A stretch of DNA of 64,000 nucleotides from Flavobacteriales bacterium (GTDB lineage: Bacteria; Bacteroidota; Bacteroidia; Flavobacteriales_D; Parvicellaceae), in assembly GCA_029251405.1 (NCBI GenBank), contig JAQXDK010000016.1, forward strand, positions 1 through 64,000. Reading direction: 5' to 3'. The notes below the pieces were generated by a model. The model had not been told where the DNA came from, searched no databases, and worked only from the letters and a program-made list of their open reading frames with translations. Shown in pieces: positions 6,996-17,652 of this stretch. How positions within the stretch are numbered: position 1 is the stretch's first letter; each line of letters starts with the position of its first letter. Both the position numbers and the translations under genes were made by a program.

Positions 6996-9900
6996 ATGAA
7001 AATCTTTAATTATATACTATCGGCTAGGTTCATGTCTATCTTGTTATTTATTATGGCTGCTGCTATTGGAACAGCAACTTTTATTGAAAATGAATACGAT
7101 ACCATTACGGCCAAAGAACTCGTTTATAATGCCAAATGGTTTGAATTGGTTTTACTATTGTTATTACTCAATTTCATTAATAATATTAAAACCTATCAGT
7201 TGTTAAAATGGAAAAAATGGTCCGTTTTACTTTTACATTTTGGATTTATTATTGCTTTAGTTGGTGCTTTTGTATCTAGATACATTGGCTATGAAGGCGT
7301 TATGTTGATTCAAGAAAGTGATAGTTCTTCTGAAATTTATTCATCTGAACCTTACTTCCAAATCAAAACACACAACGACAGTATTCAATACAACGAAGAA
7401 CAACAACACAATTTTTCTAAGGTATTTACTTCTTATCCAGATACAAAGTTTGAATTTCCTGGAAGAGGTTACGTTTCAGTTCAAGTAACAAAAAGAATTC
7501 CTAATGCTCAAAAGGAATTCATTAAAGATACACCAGGAGGTAAGTTGTATTTGCATTTAGTTTTACCTGGTAGAGAAAATCTTTACTTATCAAATGGTGA
7601 AGTAGTAGTAAAACAAGGGGTTCCATTTGCTTTTAACAACAACGATAGAGAAGATGCTGTAAAGTTTTTTTACACGAATAATCAGTTACAAGTATTTGCT
7701 CCATTCGAAATAAATAAAGTGGATATGGCTAGTCTTACTGTTGAAGACAGGCAAAGCGGGAAAGAAATACCACAAGACACATTGGTGCCCAATAAACTTC
7801 ACGATATTGCCGTGAGAAATCTTGTTTCTTTTTTAGGATTACAAGTAATGGTTAATAGTGTTGAACAAAAAGCAAAATTAGAATATGTTTCAACAGATAA
7901 CGATGATCTACCTGATGCCTTGCTTACTACCGTTAAAGTCGGGCAAGATTCTAAAACAGAATTTGTCTTGGGCAAATCAGGAATAAGACCCGTTCCAACC
8001 ACTTTAAAGTGTGGAGGATTGTTCTTTTCGATTGCTTATGGTGCAAAAAATATTGGACTCCCATTCCAAGTAGGTTTAACGGATTTTCGATTAATGAAAT
8101 ACCCAGGTTCTGAAAGTCCAAGTAGTTATGAAAGCGATATCAATATTACTGACGAATTGAATAATTTTGATCAATCCTATAACTTATTTATGAATCATGT
8201 GGTTGATTACGGGGGATTTAGATTTTTTCAGTCTAGTTACGATTGGTCCAATGATCAAAATAAAAAAGCAGGGTTAGATCCAGACATTACTATACTTTCG
8301 GTAAATCACGACATTATTGGAACATGGATTACTTATTTGGGTTACTTATTACTAGCAGTGGGTTTATTAGGTACTCTTTTCAATCCATCTTCTAGGTTTG
8401 TCGAAGTAAGAAAAAAGGTGATCAAAATGAGAAATAAAAGAAAAACTGCTTTAACAACTATTGCAGTATTATTTATAACCAACTTATTTGCTTTAGAAAA
8501 TTACAGTTACAAACCAATTCCCTCTGTTCAGGCGGATTCAATGGGTGTGCTTTTGGTACAAACCTATGAAGGAAGAATTCAGCCAACCCATTCACTAGCT
8601 TTTGATATTTTTCATAAAATTTCCAAAAAAAATAATTTCACTACTTCTGATAATCAAGTGTTAAATCCAATGCAAATTTTAGTTGATATGATGTTGGATA
8701 AGCCTTACTGGTTAGATCAGAAAATAATATATATAAGAAAAGGTGATGCTACAGGATTGTCAGATTCTTTGGGAATTGAAGGTAATTACGCTTCAGTAAA
8801 TGATTTTTTTAATGATGATAAAACTGAAAAGTTAAAAAGCCAAATTCAAGTTAGTTTTTCTAAAAAAGACATCAATAAAAGTTTTTTTGATAAAGAACTT
8901 ATAAAGGCTAATGAAAGAATGAACATTGTTCTTCAAACTATGAATGGAAGTTTACTTAAAATATTTCCAATTGCTGGGAGTAAAGATAATAAGTGGGTGA
9001 ATTGGGTCGATCCATATGCAGAGCTACCTATAGATACAACTGACGAACATTTATCTAAAATATCACTTTCTAGACTGTTTAAATCATACATAATGGATTT
9101 AAGAGAAGCTAAAAAGTCTAATAATTACGAATCTGCTCAGTCGCTGCTTAATTTTATAAAAGCTTATCAAATTAAAACATCCCCTACTGAAATACTTCTA
9201 TCCAAAAACCAAATTCAAAGAGAAATTTCTTACAACAAATCTAACTTATTTGTCAAAGTCAAAAATTACTATGGTTATTTAGCCGTTTTTCTTTTGATCT
9301 TTTCTTTTTGGGATGCCCTAATTAAAAAAGGAAACAAATTAAATAAAATTGTCAATTACACTTTATGGGGATTTATAACTCTACTAACTGTTGTCTTTTT
9401 TATGCATACTTATTCTTTGGCTCTAAGGTGGATAGTTACAGGACACGCACCATGGAGTAATGGATATGAAGCACTTACATTTATTGCCTGGGGAGGAGTT
9501 TTAGCTGGATTTTTATTTATTAGAAGTTCTAAAATTACATTAGCAGGAACCGCTTTATTAGCTTTTTTTACATTAATGACTGCTGGTCATAGTAGTTTTG
9601 ACCCACAATTAACAGACTTACAGCCTGTACTTAAGTCTTATTGGTTGGTGATACATGTTGCTTGTATTACTATAAGTTACGGCTTTTTGGGTTTGGGGTT
9701 TATTCTTGGATTAATCAACACAGTCAACTACTTATTTCTTAAGAAAGACAATAAAAATTTAAAATCAATTATTACTGAACTAACCCATGTGAACGAAATG
9801 ACGCTTACCATTGGACTAGCTCTAGCTACAATAGGTACTTTTTTAGGAGGTATTTGGGCCAATGAATCCTGGGGAAGGTATTGGGGATGGGATGCTAAGG

Positions 9901-10187
9901 AAACGTGGGCTCTAGTAATTGTTCTCACTTATGCCATTGTTTTGCACTTTAGATTGATTCCTGGTTTAAAGAGTAAATTCACTTTCAATGTAGCCTCTGT
10001 ATTTGCTTTTTCGAGCGTTTTAATGACTTTTATTGGTGTGAACTACTACTTATCCAAGGGACTGCATAGTTATGCTCGTGGAGAGACGCCTGTGTTTCCT
10101 ACGTGGGCATGGATTACAATTGCTTCAATTATTGCCGTTACAGTTGCAGCTTGGTGGAATAAAAGAGGTTTAAAGTCAAGTAACTAA
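6996..10187 (+). CDS. ccsBA: Fused ResB/CcsA cytochrome c biogenesis protein
   Basis: System II cytochrome c maturation: carries heme across the inner membrane and attaches it to CXXCH motifs of periplasmic apocytochromes. The 1063-residue protein begins with ResB-like helices (about 10-30, 45-62, 70-95). A long periplasmic part follows, then a further membrane segment near 445-470. The C-terminal CcsA half (about 745-1063) has the tryptophan-rich heme motif WGRYWGWDAKETW near residues 958-970. Fused ResB-CcsA proteins of this size are normal in Bacteroidota. The 3' end overlaps tsaD by four bases. Confidence 0.95.
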   Translation: MKIFNYILSARFMSILLFIMAAAIGTATFIENEYDTITAKELVYNAKWFELVLLLLLLNFINNIKTYQLLKWKKWSVLLLHFGFIIALVGAFVSRYIGYEGVMLIQESDSSSEIYSSEPYFQIKTHNDSIQYNEEQQHNFSKVFTSYPDTKFEFPGRGYVSVQVTKRIPNAQKEFIKDTPGGKLYLHLVLPGRENLYLSNGEVVVKQGVPFAFNNNDREDAVKFFYTNNQLQVFAPFEINKVDMASLTVEDRQSGKEIPQDTLVPNKLHDIAVRNLVSFLGLQVMVNSVEQKAKLEYVSTDNDDLPDALLTTVKVGQDSKTEFVLGKSGIRPVPTTLKCGGLFFSIAYGAKNIGLPFQVGLTDFRLMKYPGSESPSSYESDINITDELNNFDQSYNLFMNHVVDYGGFRFFQSSYDWSNDQNKKAGLDPDITILSVNHDIIGTWITYLGYLLLAVGLLGTLFNPSSRFVEVRKKVIKMRNKRKTALTTIAVLFITNLFALENYSYKPIPSVQADSMGVLLVQTYEGRIQPTHSLAFDIFHKISKKNNFTTSDNQVLNPMQILVDMMLDKPYWLDQKIIYIRKGDATGLSDSLGIEGNYASVNDFFNDDKTEKLKSQIQVSFSKKDINKSFFDKELIKANERMNIVLQTMNGSLLKIFPIAGSKDNKWVNWVDPYAELPIDTTDEHLSKISLSRLFKSYIMDLREAKKSNNYESAQSLLNFIKAYQIKTSPTEILLSKNQIQREISYNKSNLFVKVKNYYGYLAVFLLIFSFWDALIKKGNKLNKIVNYTLWGFITLLTVVFFMHTYSLALRWIVTGHAPWSNGYEALTFIAWGGVLAGFLFIRSSKITLAGTALLAFFTLMTAGHSSFDPQLTDLQPVLKSYWLVIHVACITISYGFLGLGFILGLINTVNYLFLKKDNKNLKSIITELTHVNEMTLTIGLALATIGTFLGGIWANESWGRYWGWDAKETWALVIVLTYAIVLHFRLIPGLKSKFTFNVASVFAFSSVLMTFIGVNYYLSKGLHSYARGETPVFPTWAWITIASIIAVTVAAWWNKRGLKSSN

Positions 10188-11218
10188 GTTATCGGAAATC
10201 TTGCTGTAGCTTGGGCTCCAAGATTTGAAAAAATATTTTCTCTTTCCATAAAAAAACCGCTCATTGCTATCATGCCAGCATTGTCAGTGCAATAATCAAT
10301 CTTAGGAATAAACGATCTTAAATGGTTGTCTTTTCCATATTTTAAGAAAACTTTTCTTAAGTGTGAATTCGCTGAAACACCTCCAGCAAGAGCAATATCT
10401 TTACAAGGATACTTTTCTAAGGTTTTATCTAAAATTTTAATTAAATACTTTGTAAGGTGATTTTGGTAAGAAGCACAAATATCATTTAAATTATTTTTAA
10501 CAAATTGTGAATCTTTTTGAGTTTCTTTTCTAATAAAATTTAAAAACTGGGTTTTTAAACCACTGAAACTATAGTTGAAATTCCCGGCTTTTGGAAATGT
10601 AAATGTGAATTTATTTTCATCACCATTTTTAGCTAGCTTATCAATGATAGGTCCAGCAGGATATCCCAATCCTAAGACCTTTCCCGCTTTATCAAATGCT
10701 TCTCCAACTGCGTCGTCGATTGTGCTGCCAATAACTTTCATTTTTAAAGGACCATCTACTAAGACAATTTGAGTATGTCCACCAGAAACAGTAAGGGATA
10801 AGAAAGGGAAATTAGGAGTGTCAAATTCTTGATCATTTTCTTTGATAAAATGTGCATGAATATGTGCTTTCATGTGGTGAACTTCTATTAGAGGAATATC
10901 TAACGATAAGCTCAATGATTTAGCAAAAGAAGTCCCTACAAGTAAAGACCCTAAAAGACCAGGCCCTTTAGTAAAGGCAATACTGGTTAATTGATTTACT
11001 TCTACATTTGCTTTTTTTAAGGCTGTACTAACTACGGGAATAATATTTTCTTGATGTGCTCTGGAAGCAAGCTCTGGTACAACGCCTCCATACTGTTCGT
11101 GAATGGATTGGTTGGCAGTTACATTAGAATAAATAATGCCATTTATTAATACAGCTGCAGAAGTGTCGTCACAACTAGATTCTATACCAAGAATGATACT
11201 ATCTTTGTTTTTATTCAT
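10184..11218 (-). CDS. tsaD: tRNA t6A synthesis protein TsaD
   Basis: Transfers the threonylcarbamoyl group to A37 of ANN-decoding tRNAs. The 344-residue ASKHA-fold protein has GIESSCDDTS at the start, the metal-binding HMKAH (H115, H119), SGGHTQIVLV, DDAVGEAFDKAGK and GGVSANSHLR. Length and motif order are complete. The start codon lies only nine bases from the TTG start of the divergent tamB gene, so its promoter must sit inside tamB coding sequence. Confidence 0.98.
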   Translation of the reverse strand: MNKNKDSIILGIESSCDDTSAAVLINGIIYSNVTANQSIHEQYGGVVPELASRAHQENIIPVVSTALKKANVEVNQLTSIAFTKGPGLLGSLLVGTSFAKSLSLSLDIPLIEVHHMKAHIHAHFIKENDQEFDTPNFPFLSLTVSGGHTQIVLVDGPLKMKVIGSTIDDAVGEAFDKAGKVLGLGYPAGPIIDKLAKNGDENKFTFTFPKAGNFNYSFSGLKTQFLNFIRKETQKDSQFVKNNLNDICASYQNHLTKYLIKILDKTLEKYPCKDIALAGGVSANSHLRKVFLKYGKDNHLRSFIPKIDYCTDNAGMIAMSGFFMERENIFSNLGAQATARFPIT

Positions 11219-11227
11219 TCAAAATTA

Positions 11228-14200
11228 TTGAAAGTTAATTCCAAAAATACCATTTCATTTTCAATTAGTTTATTAATTAACGTATTTGAATTACTATTAA
11301 TTCTACTAATTTCTTTTTTCTATACCTTAAGAGTACCCTATTTTAAAAACAGTATTGCACATGAATTAACGGAATATTTAAATCAGGAATTAAACACCGA
11401 AATTAAAGTAAAAGAGGTTTCTTTTGGAAGTTTCAAGACTTTAGAATTAAACGATCTTTTAATACCAGACCAAAATGGAGACACAATTCTATATGTCCCA
11501 AGTGTATATTTAAGCATGCATAAAATAAGCTTGCTTAGCAACAGTTTTCATATTAGTAAGTTAGTTTTTAATAACGCTCAAATTAATATTAAAAAAAATA
11601 AAGGAGCCACAATTTATGAGTTTGAATATTTGCTTAATAAATTTGAAAATAACCAACGGAAAAGTGAAAATTATCAATTACTGATTGACGAAGTTCAAAT
11701 TTTAAACAGCACTTTTAATCATGATAATTCGAATATTTTAGAAGTTAGTCATAAGTTTGATTACCAGTGTTTTAGACTATTTAAAATGAATCTTTTGTTT
11801 AAAAAAACAAGTTTAGATAAAAATGCAATAAGTACCAAAGTAAGCAATTTCAATTTTAAGTCTAATCAAGGATTAGACTTAATAAGTTTAAATGGTAATC
11901 TTTATTTAGATTCAAGTAAAATAAAAGTGTCTGAATTGGATCTAACAACCACTAACAGTTTTTTAAGAACAAAAGAATTTAACTTGTTTCTCAACAATAA
12001 AAATAACCCAGATTCTGAAATATTTAATTTTAAGAATTTAGCATCAAATATCTCGGCTCTAGACTTTAATTTATTTTCAAATTATGAAGTTGATACAAGT
12101 TTTGAAATAACTCTAAATAGTAATTTGTATGCTACTAATGATTATTTAGATTTTAAGAATTTATCTATTCAGTATATAAACTCTGACTTAAGTGGAGACT
12201 TAAACATTCGAAACTGGAATAACAATAATTTATTAGCTTATGATTTTGATCTTCACTCTGAAAAATTAAGAAGAAATGATTTATTTAAATTAGAAGAAAG
12301 TAAACATTTTAATTTACCCCCATTAATTAAAAATAAATTATTGAAATTAAATGACTTTAAATTTTTTCTTTCAGGTAATGGAACATCTACTAATATTAAA
12401 TCCAATTTTATATTCAACTCTTCTATAGGTAATCTATCTGGTTCTTTAGATTTTTTGAAAAATGAATTTTCTGACATTTCGTACGATGTGAATTTAATTG
12501 CAGAAAATTTTTCAGGCAACTTAATTTTTGATGAATTAGATATCGAAAATTTTGATGCCAACGTAAAAATTAATGGTAAAGGACTTTACAAGGAAGATAT
12601 TGATTTAAAAATTGATGGATATTTTTCTGATTTTACCATGAATAACTATCAATATGAGGATATCACTATTACAGGGGCGTTTAAAAATAGAGCATTTAAT
12701 GGTAATTTGAAATTATCAGATAAATCTATTGATTTAACCTTTGATGGGAATGTAGATTTTAATAAAGTACCCACCGAATTTGATTTTTCTTTAAAAATAT
12801 CTGATGCTTCTCTGGACCAAATTGGGATAACTTCTAACCATCCAAATGCAAAACTGTCTTTTGTATCTTACTTTAATGGTTTTGGTAATAATTGGAAGGA
12901 TTTCACAGGTTATGTGAATCTTGACAGTATATTTTTTGTTGAAAATAACCAAGTTTATAATTTTGGGGAAATTCAATTTGACTCTCAAACCAATGATTAT
13001 TATCACTTAATAAATTTTAAATCTGATGTATTTTCTTTTAATATTTCAGGAGATTTCAAGTTTGATGAATTATATAGTAATTTACAATATTCTGCCTCTA
13101 AAATTCTACCTAATTTAATTCCAGAAACCAGTCCGTTTATAAAAGACCAGTTCTTTGATTTAGATTTAACCATTCACGATTTTCAACGTTTAAATTCATT
13201 TGTTTATCCTAGCTTGAATATTTCTAACAATGCTCATTTAAATTTTAGTTATTCAAAGAATGAAAATGTTTTTGATGTGAATTTAGCTGCACAAGAGATC
13301 ATTTTTAATGATTGGCATTTCAAAAAATTAGAGTTATTTTCCAAACCAAGAAATGAATTTAGTTTAGATTCTAATTTCAATTTTATTATCCAAATAGACT
13401 CTGTCAATAAAAGAAAATACCAAATAACAAATAATATATCTGTCAATACTTCAATTTCAAATAACCAAATAATTTCTGATGTGCAGTGGGGTACTCAAGA
13501 CTCTTTATTTAAAGGAAATATTCTTTCAGAAATTAATTTATTTAACGATACAACTTTTGATATCCATATTTTAGATATGTTTTTAAAAGATTCTTTAATT
13601 GGAGTTTGGAATATCACAGATACAGCCCTTTTTAGTTATAAATCAGGTCGTGTGGAATTAGATACTGTGTATTTTAAAAATGACTCACAATCTGTTATTA
13701 TCTATGGAGATATTGGATCTAGTGTAAAGGATACTTTTAATATATCTTTAGCTAATATATCTTTAGCTAATTTTCCAGAGTATTTTAATATTCATAGAAA
13801 AAATATGGACTTGTCCGGTATTTTAAATTCTAATATTGACATTTATTCTTTAACGAATAATTTTCATTCTTCATCAGAAAGTAGCTTAAGTAATTTTATT
13901 CTCAACGATTATGCTATTGGAAAATTAAATTTCTCATCTAAGTGGGACTATTTACAGCAAAGCTTTATTTTAAATGGTGGATTGTTAAACGAAAATTTTG
14001 AAAAGGAAGTAGAACTTGTGAATTGCTCGTACCAACCCTCTAAAGATCTTTTAAATAGGTTAAGTGGTTATGTTTCTTTTAACAACACTCAACTAGATTT
14101 TTTAAACCCTTATTTACCCAATGATTTTTTAACTGGACTAAACGGTGGACTAAATGGAGATCTTAGGGTTTCTGGAAGCTGGAACCAACCTGTATTTAAA

Positions 14201-15706
14201 GGAATTTTAAATATCGATGATGTAGCTCTTAAATTAAATCAATACAATTCAATGTATAAAGTGGCTGGTAAATTGATTGTTAAGGATAGTTCTGTTGAAA
14301 TTCTAAACGGAACTATTAAAGATGTATTGAATGTTTCTGGAGAAATTTCAGGTCGCTATCATCACGATAATTTTTCTAAATATTCACTCGATTTGGGTTT
14401 GAGTTTTGATCAACCTTTGTTGCTAATGAATAATTCTTACAAAGAAAATCCTTATTACTATGGTAAAGCTTTTATTACCGGCTATTCTTCCATAACCTAT
14501 GACAGTATTAATGATTTATCTATTAAGGTTAATGCTAAAACTGAAGAAAACACTAGTTTGTATTTACCCCTTTATGGTAATGAAGAAGTAGTTCTACACG
14601 ATTTTATTTCTTTTAGAATTAAAGACTCTGTCAAATCTGAAGAGTTAATTCCTGTTATTGGAAATAAAGAAAAACTAAATATTGATATTGAATTAGAAAT
14701 TACTGATGATGCTGAGGTGAAATTGATTTTTGAAGATTTGGTTGGAGATGTTATGGAGGCTAAGGGTGAAGGGAATATAAAGCTAAATATTAACCAAAAT
14801 TATGATATTTCAATGTATGGAAATTATACAATTAGTCAGGGTGAGTATGTCTTCGCTTTAAAAGAATTTATAAATAAAAAATTTATACTTAGAAAAGGAG
14901 GTGAAATTACTTGGTTAGGAGATCCTTATACTGCTAAGATTGACCTTAGTGCCATTTATCCTTTAAGAACCAGCTTGTTTAATATTTTACCTGAAATAGA
15001 AAGAGATAACTGGAAGCATAAAAGTTTAGTAGATGTTTACATTAATTTAGAAAATGATTTAATGAATCCCGATGTAAATTTCAATGTCAAGGTTCCAAAA
15101 GCTAACGAATCTGTAAAAGCCAGTTTACAAAGCATATTTTCTAATAATGAAGAGTTGAATAAACAAGTTTTTTCATTATTAATTTTAAACCAATTTATTA
15201 CTCCAAACCACCTCAATGTTGGTGATAATGGAAAGCGTTACGATTTGTCAACAAGTGAAATGTTGTCGAATCAACTTGGAAATATGATTTCTTCTTTTAC
15301 AGATGAATTCGATATTGGGTTTGATTATTCTCTTGGTGATCCCATTTCTAATGATAAACTTACTGTTGCCATGTCTACTCAACAATTTAACGATCGTCTA
15401 AGTATTCAAACAAATTTAGGAATGTCTCAATCCAATAACTTAACTCAGAACCCTAATACTTTCATTGGAGATGTAAATGTAGAGTACAAGTTAAATAGTG
15501 TTGGTAACGTCAGTATTCACGCTTACAATGAATCTAATGAATATGATTTGTCCAATCAAAACCAATCGAATTATACTCAAGGTGTAGGCATTTCTTACAA
15601 ACAAAGTTTTAATTCTCTTTCAGAATTAATATGTGAAATGAAAAATCTTTTTTCTCTAAAAACAAAAAAACATATTGATTGTCAAAATTCAGGATTTGCA
15701 CAATAG
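11228..15706 (+). CDS. tamB: TamB-like (AsmA/DUF490) envelope protein
   Basis: A 1492-residue bridge protein thought to move phospholipids or help assemble proteins between inner and outer membranes. One N-terminal membrane helix (about 12-34) is followed by a very long, beta-rich, asparagine- and serine-rich region. The DUF490/TamB domain is recognised near the C-terminus (YGNYTISQGEYVFALKEF and LLILNQFITP). The only plausible start is TTG at 11228, because the next in-frame ATG is about 97 codons inside. The divergent tsaD start is nine bases away and the 3' end overlaps recQ by 18 bases. A 15-base tandem duplication lies in the middle. Confidence 0.88.
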   Translation: MKVNSKNTISFSISLLINVFELLLILLISFFYTLRVPYFKNSIAHELTEYLNQELNTEIKVKEVSFGSFKTLELNDLLIPDQNGDTILYVPSVYLSMHKISLLSNSFHISKLVFNNAQINIKKNKGATIYEFEYLLNKFENNQRKSENYQLLIDEVQILNSTFNHDNSNILEVSHKFDYQCFRLFKMNLLFKKTSLDKNAISTKVSNFNFKSNQGLDLISLNGNLYLDSSKIKVSELDLTTTNSFLRTKEFNLFLNNKNNPDSEIFNFKNLASNISALDFNLFSNYEVDTSFEITLNSNLYATNDYLDFKNLSIQYINSDLSGDLNIRNWNNNNLLAYDFDLHSEKLRRNDLFKLEESKHFNLPPLIKNKLLKLNDFKFFLSGNGTSTNIKSNFIFNSSIGNLSGSLDFLKNEFSDISYDVNLIAENFSGNLIFDELDIENFDANVKINGKGLYKEDIDLKIDGYFSDFTMNNYQYEDITITGAFKNRAFNGNLKLSDKSIDLTFDGNVDFNKVPTEFDFSLKISDASLDQIGITSNHPNAKLSFVSYFNGFGNNWKDFTGYVNLDSIFFVENNQVYNFGEIQFDSQTNDYYHLINFKSDVFSFNISGDFKFDELYSNLQYSASKILPNLIPETSPFIKDQFFDLDLTIHDFQRLNSFVYPSLNISNNAHLNFSYSKNENVFDVNLAAQEIIFNDWHFKKLELFSKPRNEFSLDSNFNFIIQIDSVNKRKYQITNNISVNTSISNNQIISDVQWGTQDSLFKGNILSEINLFNDTTFDIHILDMFLKDSLIGVWNITDTALFSYKSGRVELDTVYFKNDSQSVIIYGDIGSSVKDTFNISLANISLANFPEYFNIHRKNMDLSGILNSNIDIYSLTNNFHSSSESSLSNFILNDYAIGKLNFSSKWDYLQQSFILNGGLLNENFEKEVELVNCSYQPSKDLLNRLSGYVSFNNTQLDFLNPYLPNDFLTGLNGGLNGDLRVSGSWNQPVFKGILNIDDVALKLNQYNSMYKVAGKLIVKDSSVEILNGTIKDVLNVSGEISGRYHHDNFSKYSLDLGLSFDQPLLLMNNSYKENPYYYGKAFITGYSSITYDSINDLSIKVNAKTEENTSLYLPLYGNEEVVLHDFISFRIKDSVKSEELIPVIGNKEKLNIDIELEITDDAEVKLIFEDLVGDVMEAKGEGNIKLNINQNYDISMYGNYTISQGEYVFALKEFINKKFILRKGGEITWLGDPYTAKIDLSAIYPLRTSLFNILPEIERDNWKHKSLVDVYINLENDLMNPDVNFNVKVPKANESVKASLQSIFSNNEELNKQVFSLLILNQFITPNHLNVGDNGKRYDLSTSEMLSNQLGNMISSFTDEFDIGFDYSLGDPISNDKLTVAMSTQQFNDRLSIQTNLGMSQSNNLTQNPNTFIGDVNVEYKLNSVGNVSIHAYNESNEYDLSNQNQSNYTQGVGISYKQSFNSLSELICEMKNLFSLKTKKHIDCQNSGFAQ
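13739..13768 (+). repeat. In-frame 15-base tandem duplication in tamB
   Basis: The 15-base unit AATATATCTTTAGCT occurs twice in a row with no mismatch, giving the peptide NISLA twice (NISLANISLAN). It is in frame and adds five residues to a repetitive beta region. A replication slippage event is the simplest reading. Confidence 0.9.
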
Positions 15707-17590
15707 GTTATTCACTAAAAAAATCCTTTCGTTTTTAATCATATTTTTTAGTATTTTATTATAAGTCTCATTTTCAATTATTCCTTGAAATTGTTTGAAT
15801 AAATAGTTGGGAGATTTGGGTTCGTATTGAAGTAAAATTAAAATGGCATTTTCGATGATGTTAGTGGGGTTGTGATCTTTCTTTAAACCCATCGTACAAT
15901 TGTCGCAATTGTTACATTTTTCATTTGATTTTTCTCCAAAATAATTCAATAATTTTTTATTTCTACACGTGGTTCTAGATCTTGTGAAGTTCATAATTGC
16001 CTTTATCTTTTGCTCTTTTAAATCCTTTTGACGAAGATGGTTTACCGATAACCTTAGTGTGTTGATGTTAGGCCTTGGTTTTTGAAATTGAATTGTGTAA
16101 GAAGATTTTTTTTCATTGTATGCTACAATGTTAAGCTCATTTAGACGGTTTAGTTGGCGGATGGTTTCTTTTGTTTCTTGATCTAATCTTTTAGAAATTA
16201 TTTGTTCACTAATAGCAATATTTTGATTGTTAATATTAGAATAACTCCTAATTAAAACATCAATTATTTTTTCATATTGAGTATGTTTTTTTAAGAAAAT
16301 ATTTAAATTTTTAAGGGGTTCAATAATTTGCAGTTGAGAAAATTCATATTTATTAATTTCTTTTATGTATTCTTCTTTTTTTAAATAATTAAGACAAGCC
16401 ATAGTACCGAGTCTAGGTAAATTTGTTTTTTGAGCTATTAGATCAATATCTACGGAGTAGTTTTTTTCAGAACTATATCCCATCGCTATTTGATGATGAT
16501 TTGAAATAGTTTGAAATACTTTTTTTATAGCATCTAAAGAAGGGTATTTAATTAAATGTCTTTTTTTGATGTTATCTAAATCAGATTCATTTTTTAAAAC
16601 TAGTGAGTAAGCAGTTTTCCCATCTCTTCCTGCTCTACCTGATTCTTGGTAAAAAGCTTCTATTGTGTCCGAGATTTCATAATGTATAACACTTCTTACG
16701 TTCGATTTATTAATACCCATACCGAAAGCACTTGTAGCAACCATTGTATTAAATCGGTTATCAATCCATTGTTTTTGCTTTTTAGTTCGTACATCAAAAT
16801 CCAATCCACCGTGGTAGAAGTTGGTTTTAAAACCATTTTTGTTTAAAAGATTACTTAAATATTCTGATTTATTTCTTGTTCTTACATAAATAATAGAACA
16901 TTCTTTTTTTAAAGTTTTAAGTAATACATCTTCTTTGTTACTACAATCTATAATCTTATAAATAATGTTATTTCTTATAAAAGATTTCTTTACAATATTA
17001 AATTCTTTAAATAAAAGTTGAGATTGAATGTCTTTTACAACTTCTTTGGTTGCCGTAGCTGTAAGAGCAATAAATGACACCTCTGGTTTCCATTTTTTTA
17101 GATAGGATATATTTCTAAAGTCTGGTCTGAAATCGTTTCCCCATTCAGAAATACAGTGTGCCTCATCAACAGCAATAAAATTCACGTTCATTTTCTTAAA
17201 TCTCTCTTCAAATATTCTGCTGTTAATTCTTTCTGGCGATATAAATAAAAACTTTACATTTCCATAAATGACGTTATCTAAAATACGATCTATGTCTTTA
17301 AAACGATGGTTAGAATTTAAATAGGTCGCGTTGATTCCTTTTTTTTGAAGATCACTTACTTGGTCTTCCATTAGAGCGATTAGCGGAGATATTACAATAC
17401 ACGTTCCTTTTTTTAAAATGGCAGGTAATTGATAGCATAAAGATTTGCCGCCACCAGTTGGAAGAAGAGCTAGGACATCTTTGTTCTCAATAACATTATC
17501 GATTATTTCTTCTTGAGAATCTCTAAATTTGGTAAATCCCCAATATTTTAAAAGAATTTCAGATTTTGATTCATTTTCATTGAAATTCAT
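15689..17590 (-). CDS. recQ: RecQ-family ATP-dependent DNA helicase
   Basis: A 3'-5' DNA helicase for recombination and fork repair. Walker A is LPTGGGKS (about 43-50), followed by the DEAH box in DEAHCISEWGNDFRP. Motif VI is YQESGRAGRDG. The RecQ zinc-binding domain has cysteines in RTTCRNKK and EKCNNCDNCTMG. The C-terminal part is short and I see no HRDC domain, so this is a 633-residue RecQ without HRDC. It overlaps the 3' end of tamB by 18 bases and is divergent from ilvE. Confidence 0.95.
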   Translation of the reverse strand: MNFNENESKSEILLKYWGFTKFRDSQEEIIDNVIENKDVLALLPTGGGKSLCYQLPAILKKGTCIVISPLIALMEDQVSDLQKKGINATYLNSNHRFKDIDRILDNVIYGNVKFLFISPERINSRIFEERFKKMNVNFIAVDEAHCISEWGNDFRPDFRNISYLKKWKPEVSFIALTATATKEVVKDIQSQLLFKEFNIVKKSFIRNNIIYKIIDCSNKEDVLLKTLKKECSIIYVRTRNKSEYLSNLLNKNGFKTNFYHGGLDFDVRTKKQKQWIDNRFNTMVATSAFGMGINKSNVRSVIHYEISDTIEAFYQESGRAGRDGKTAYSLVLKNESDLDNIKKRHLIKYPSLDAIKKVFQTISNHHQIAMGYSSEKNYSVDIDLIAQKTNLPRLGTMACLNYLKKEEYIKEINKYEFSQLQIIEPLKNLNIFLKKHTQYEKIIDVLIRSYSNINNQNIAISEQIISKRLDQETKETIRQLNRLNELNIVAYNEKKSSYTIQFQKPRPNINTLRLSVNHLRQKDLKEQKIKAIMNFTRSRTTCRNKKLLNYFGEKSNEKCNNCDNCTMGLKKDHNPTNIIENAILILLQYEPKSPNYLFKQFQGIIENETYNKILKNMIKNERIFLVNNLLCKS

Positions 17591-17618
17591 ACTTTTATAT
17601 AAGTCACTATTATTTTAC

Positions 17619-17626
17619 TACTTTTG
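17619..17626 (+). promoter_or_regulatory. -7 promoter element of ilvE
   Basis: TACTTTTG matches TAnnTTTG exactly and lies 26 bases before the ATG at 17653. The region around -33 holds only a weak TTT, so the -33 box is not convincing. Confidence 0.55.
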
Positions 17627-17652
17627 CCAGAAATAGTTTCTTACTAAGATAA

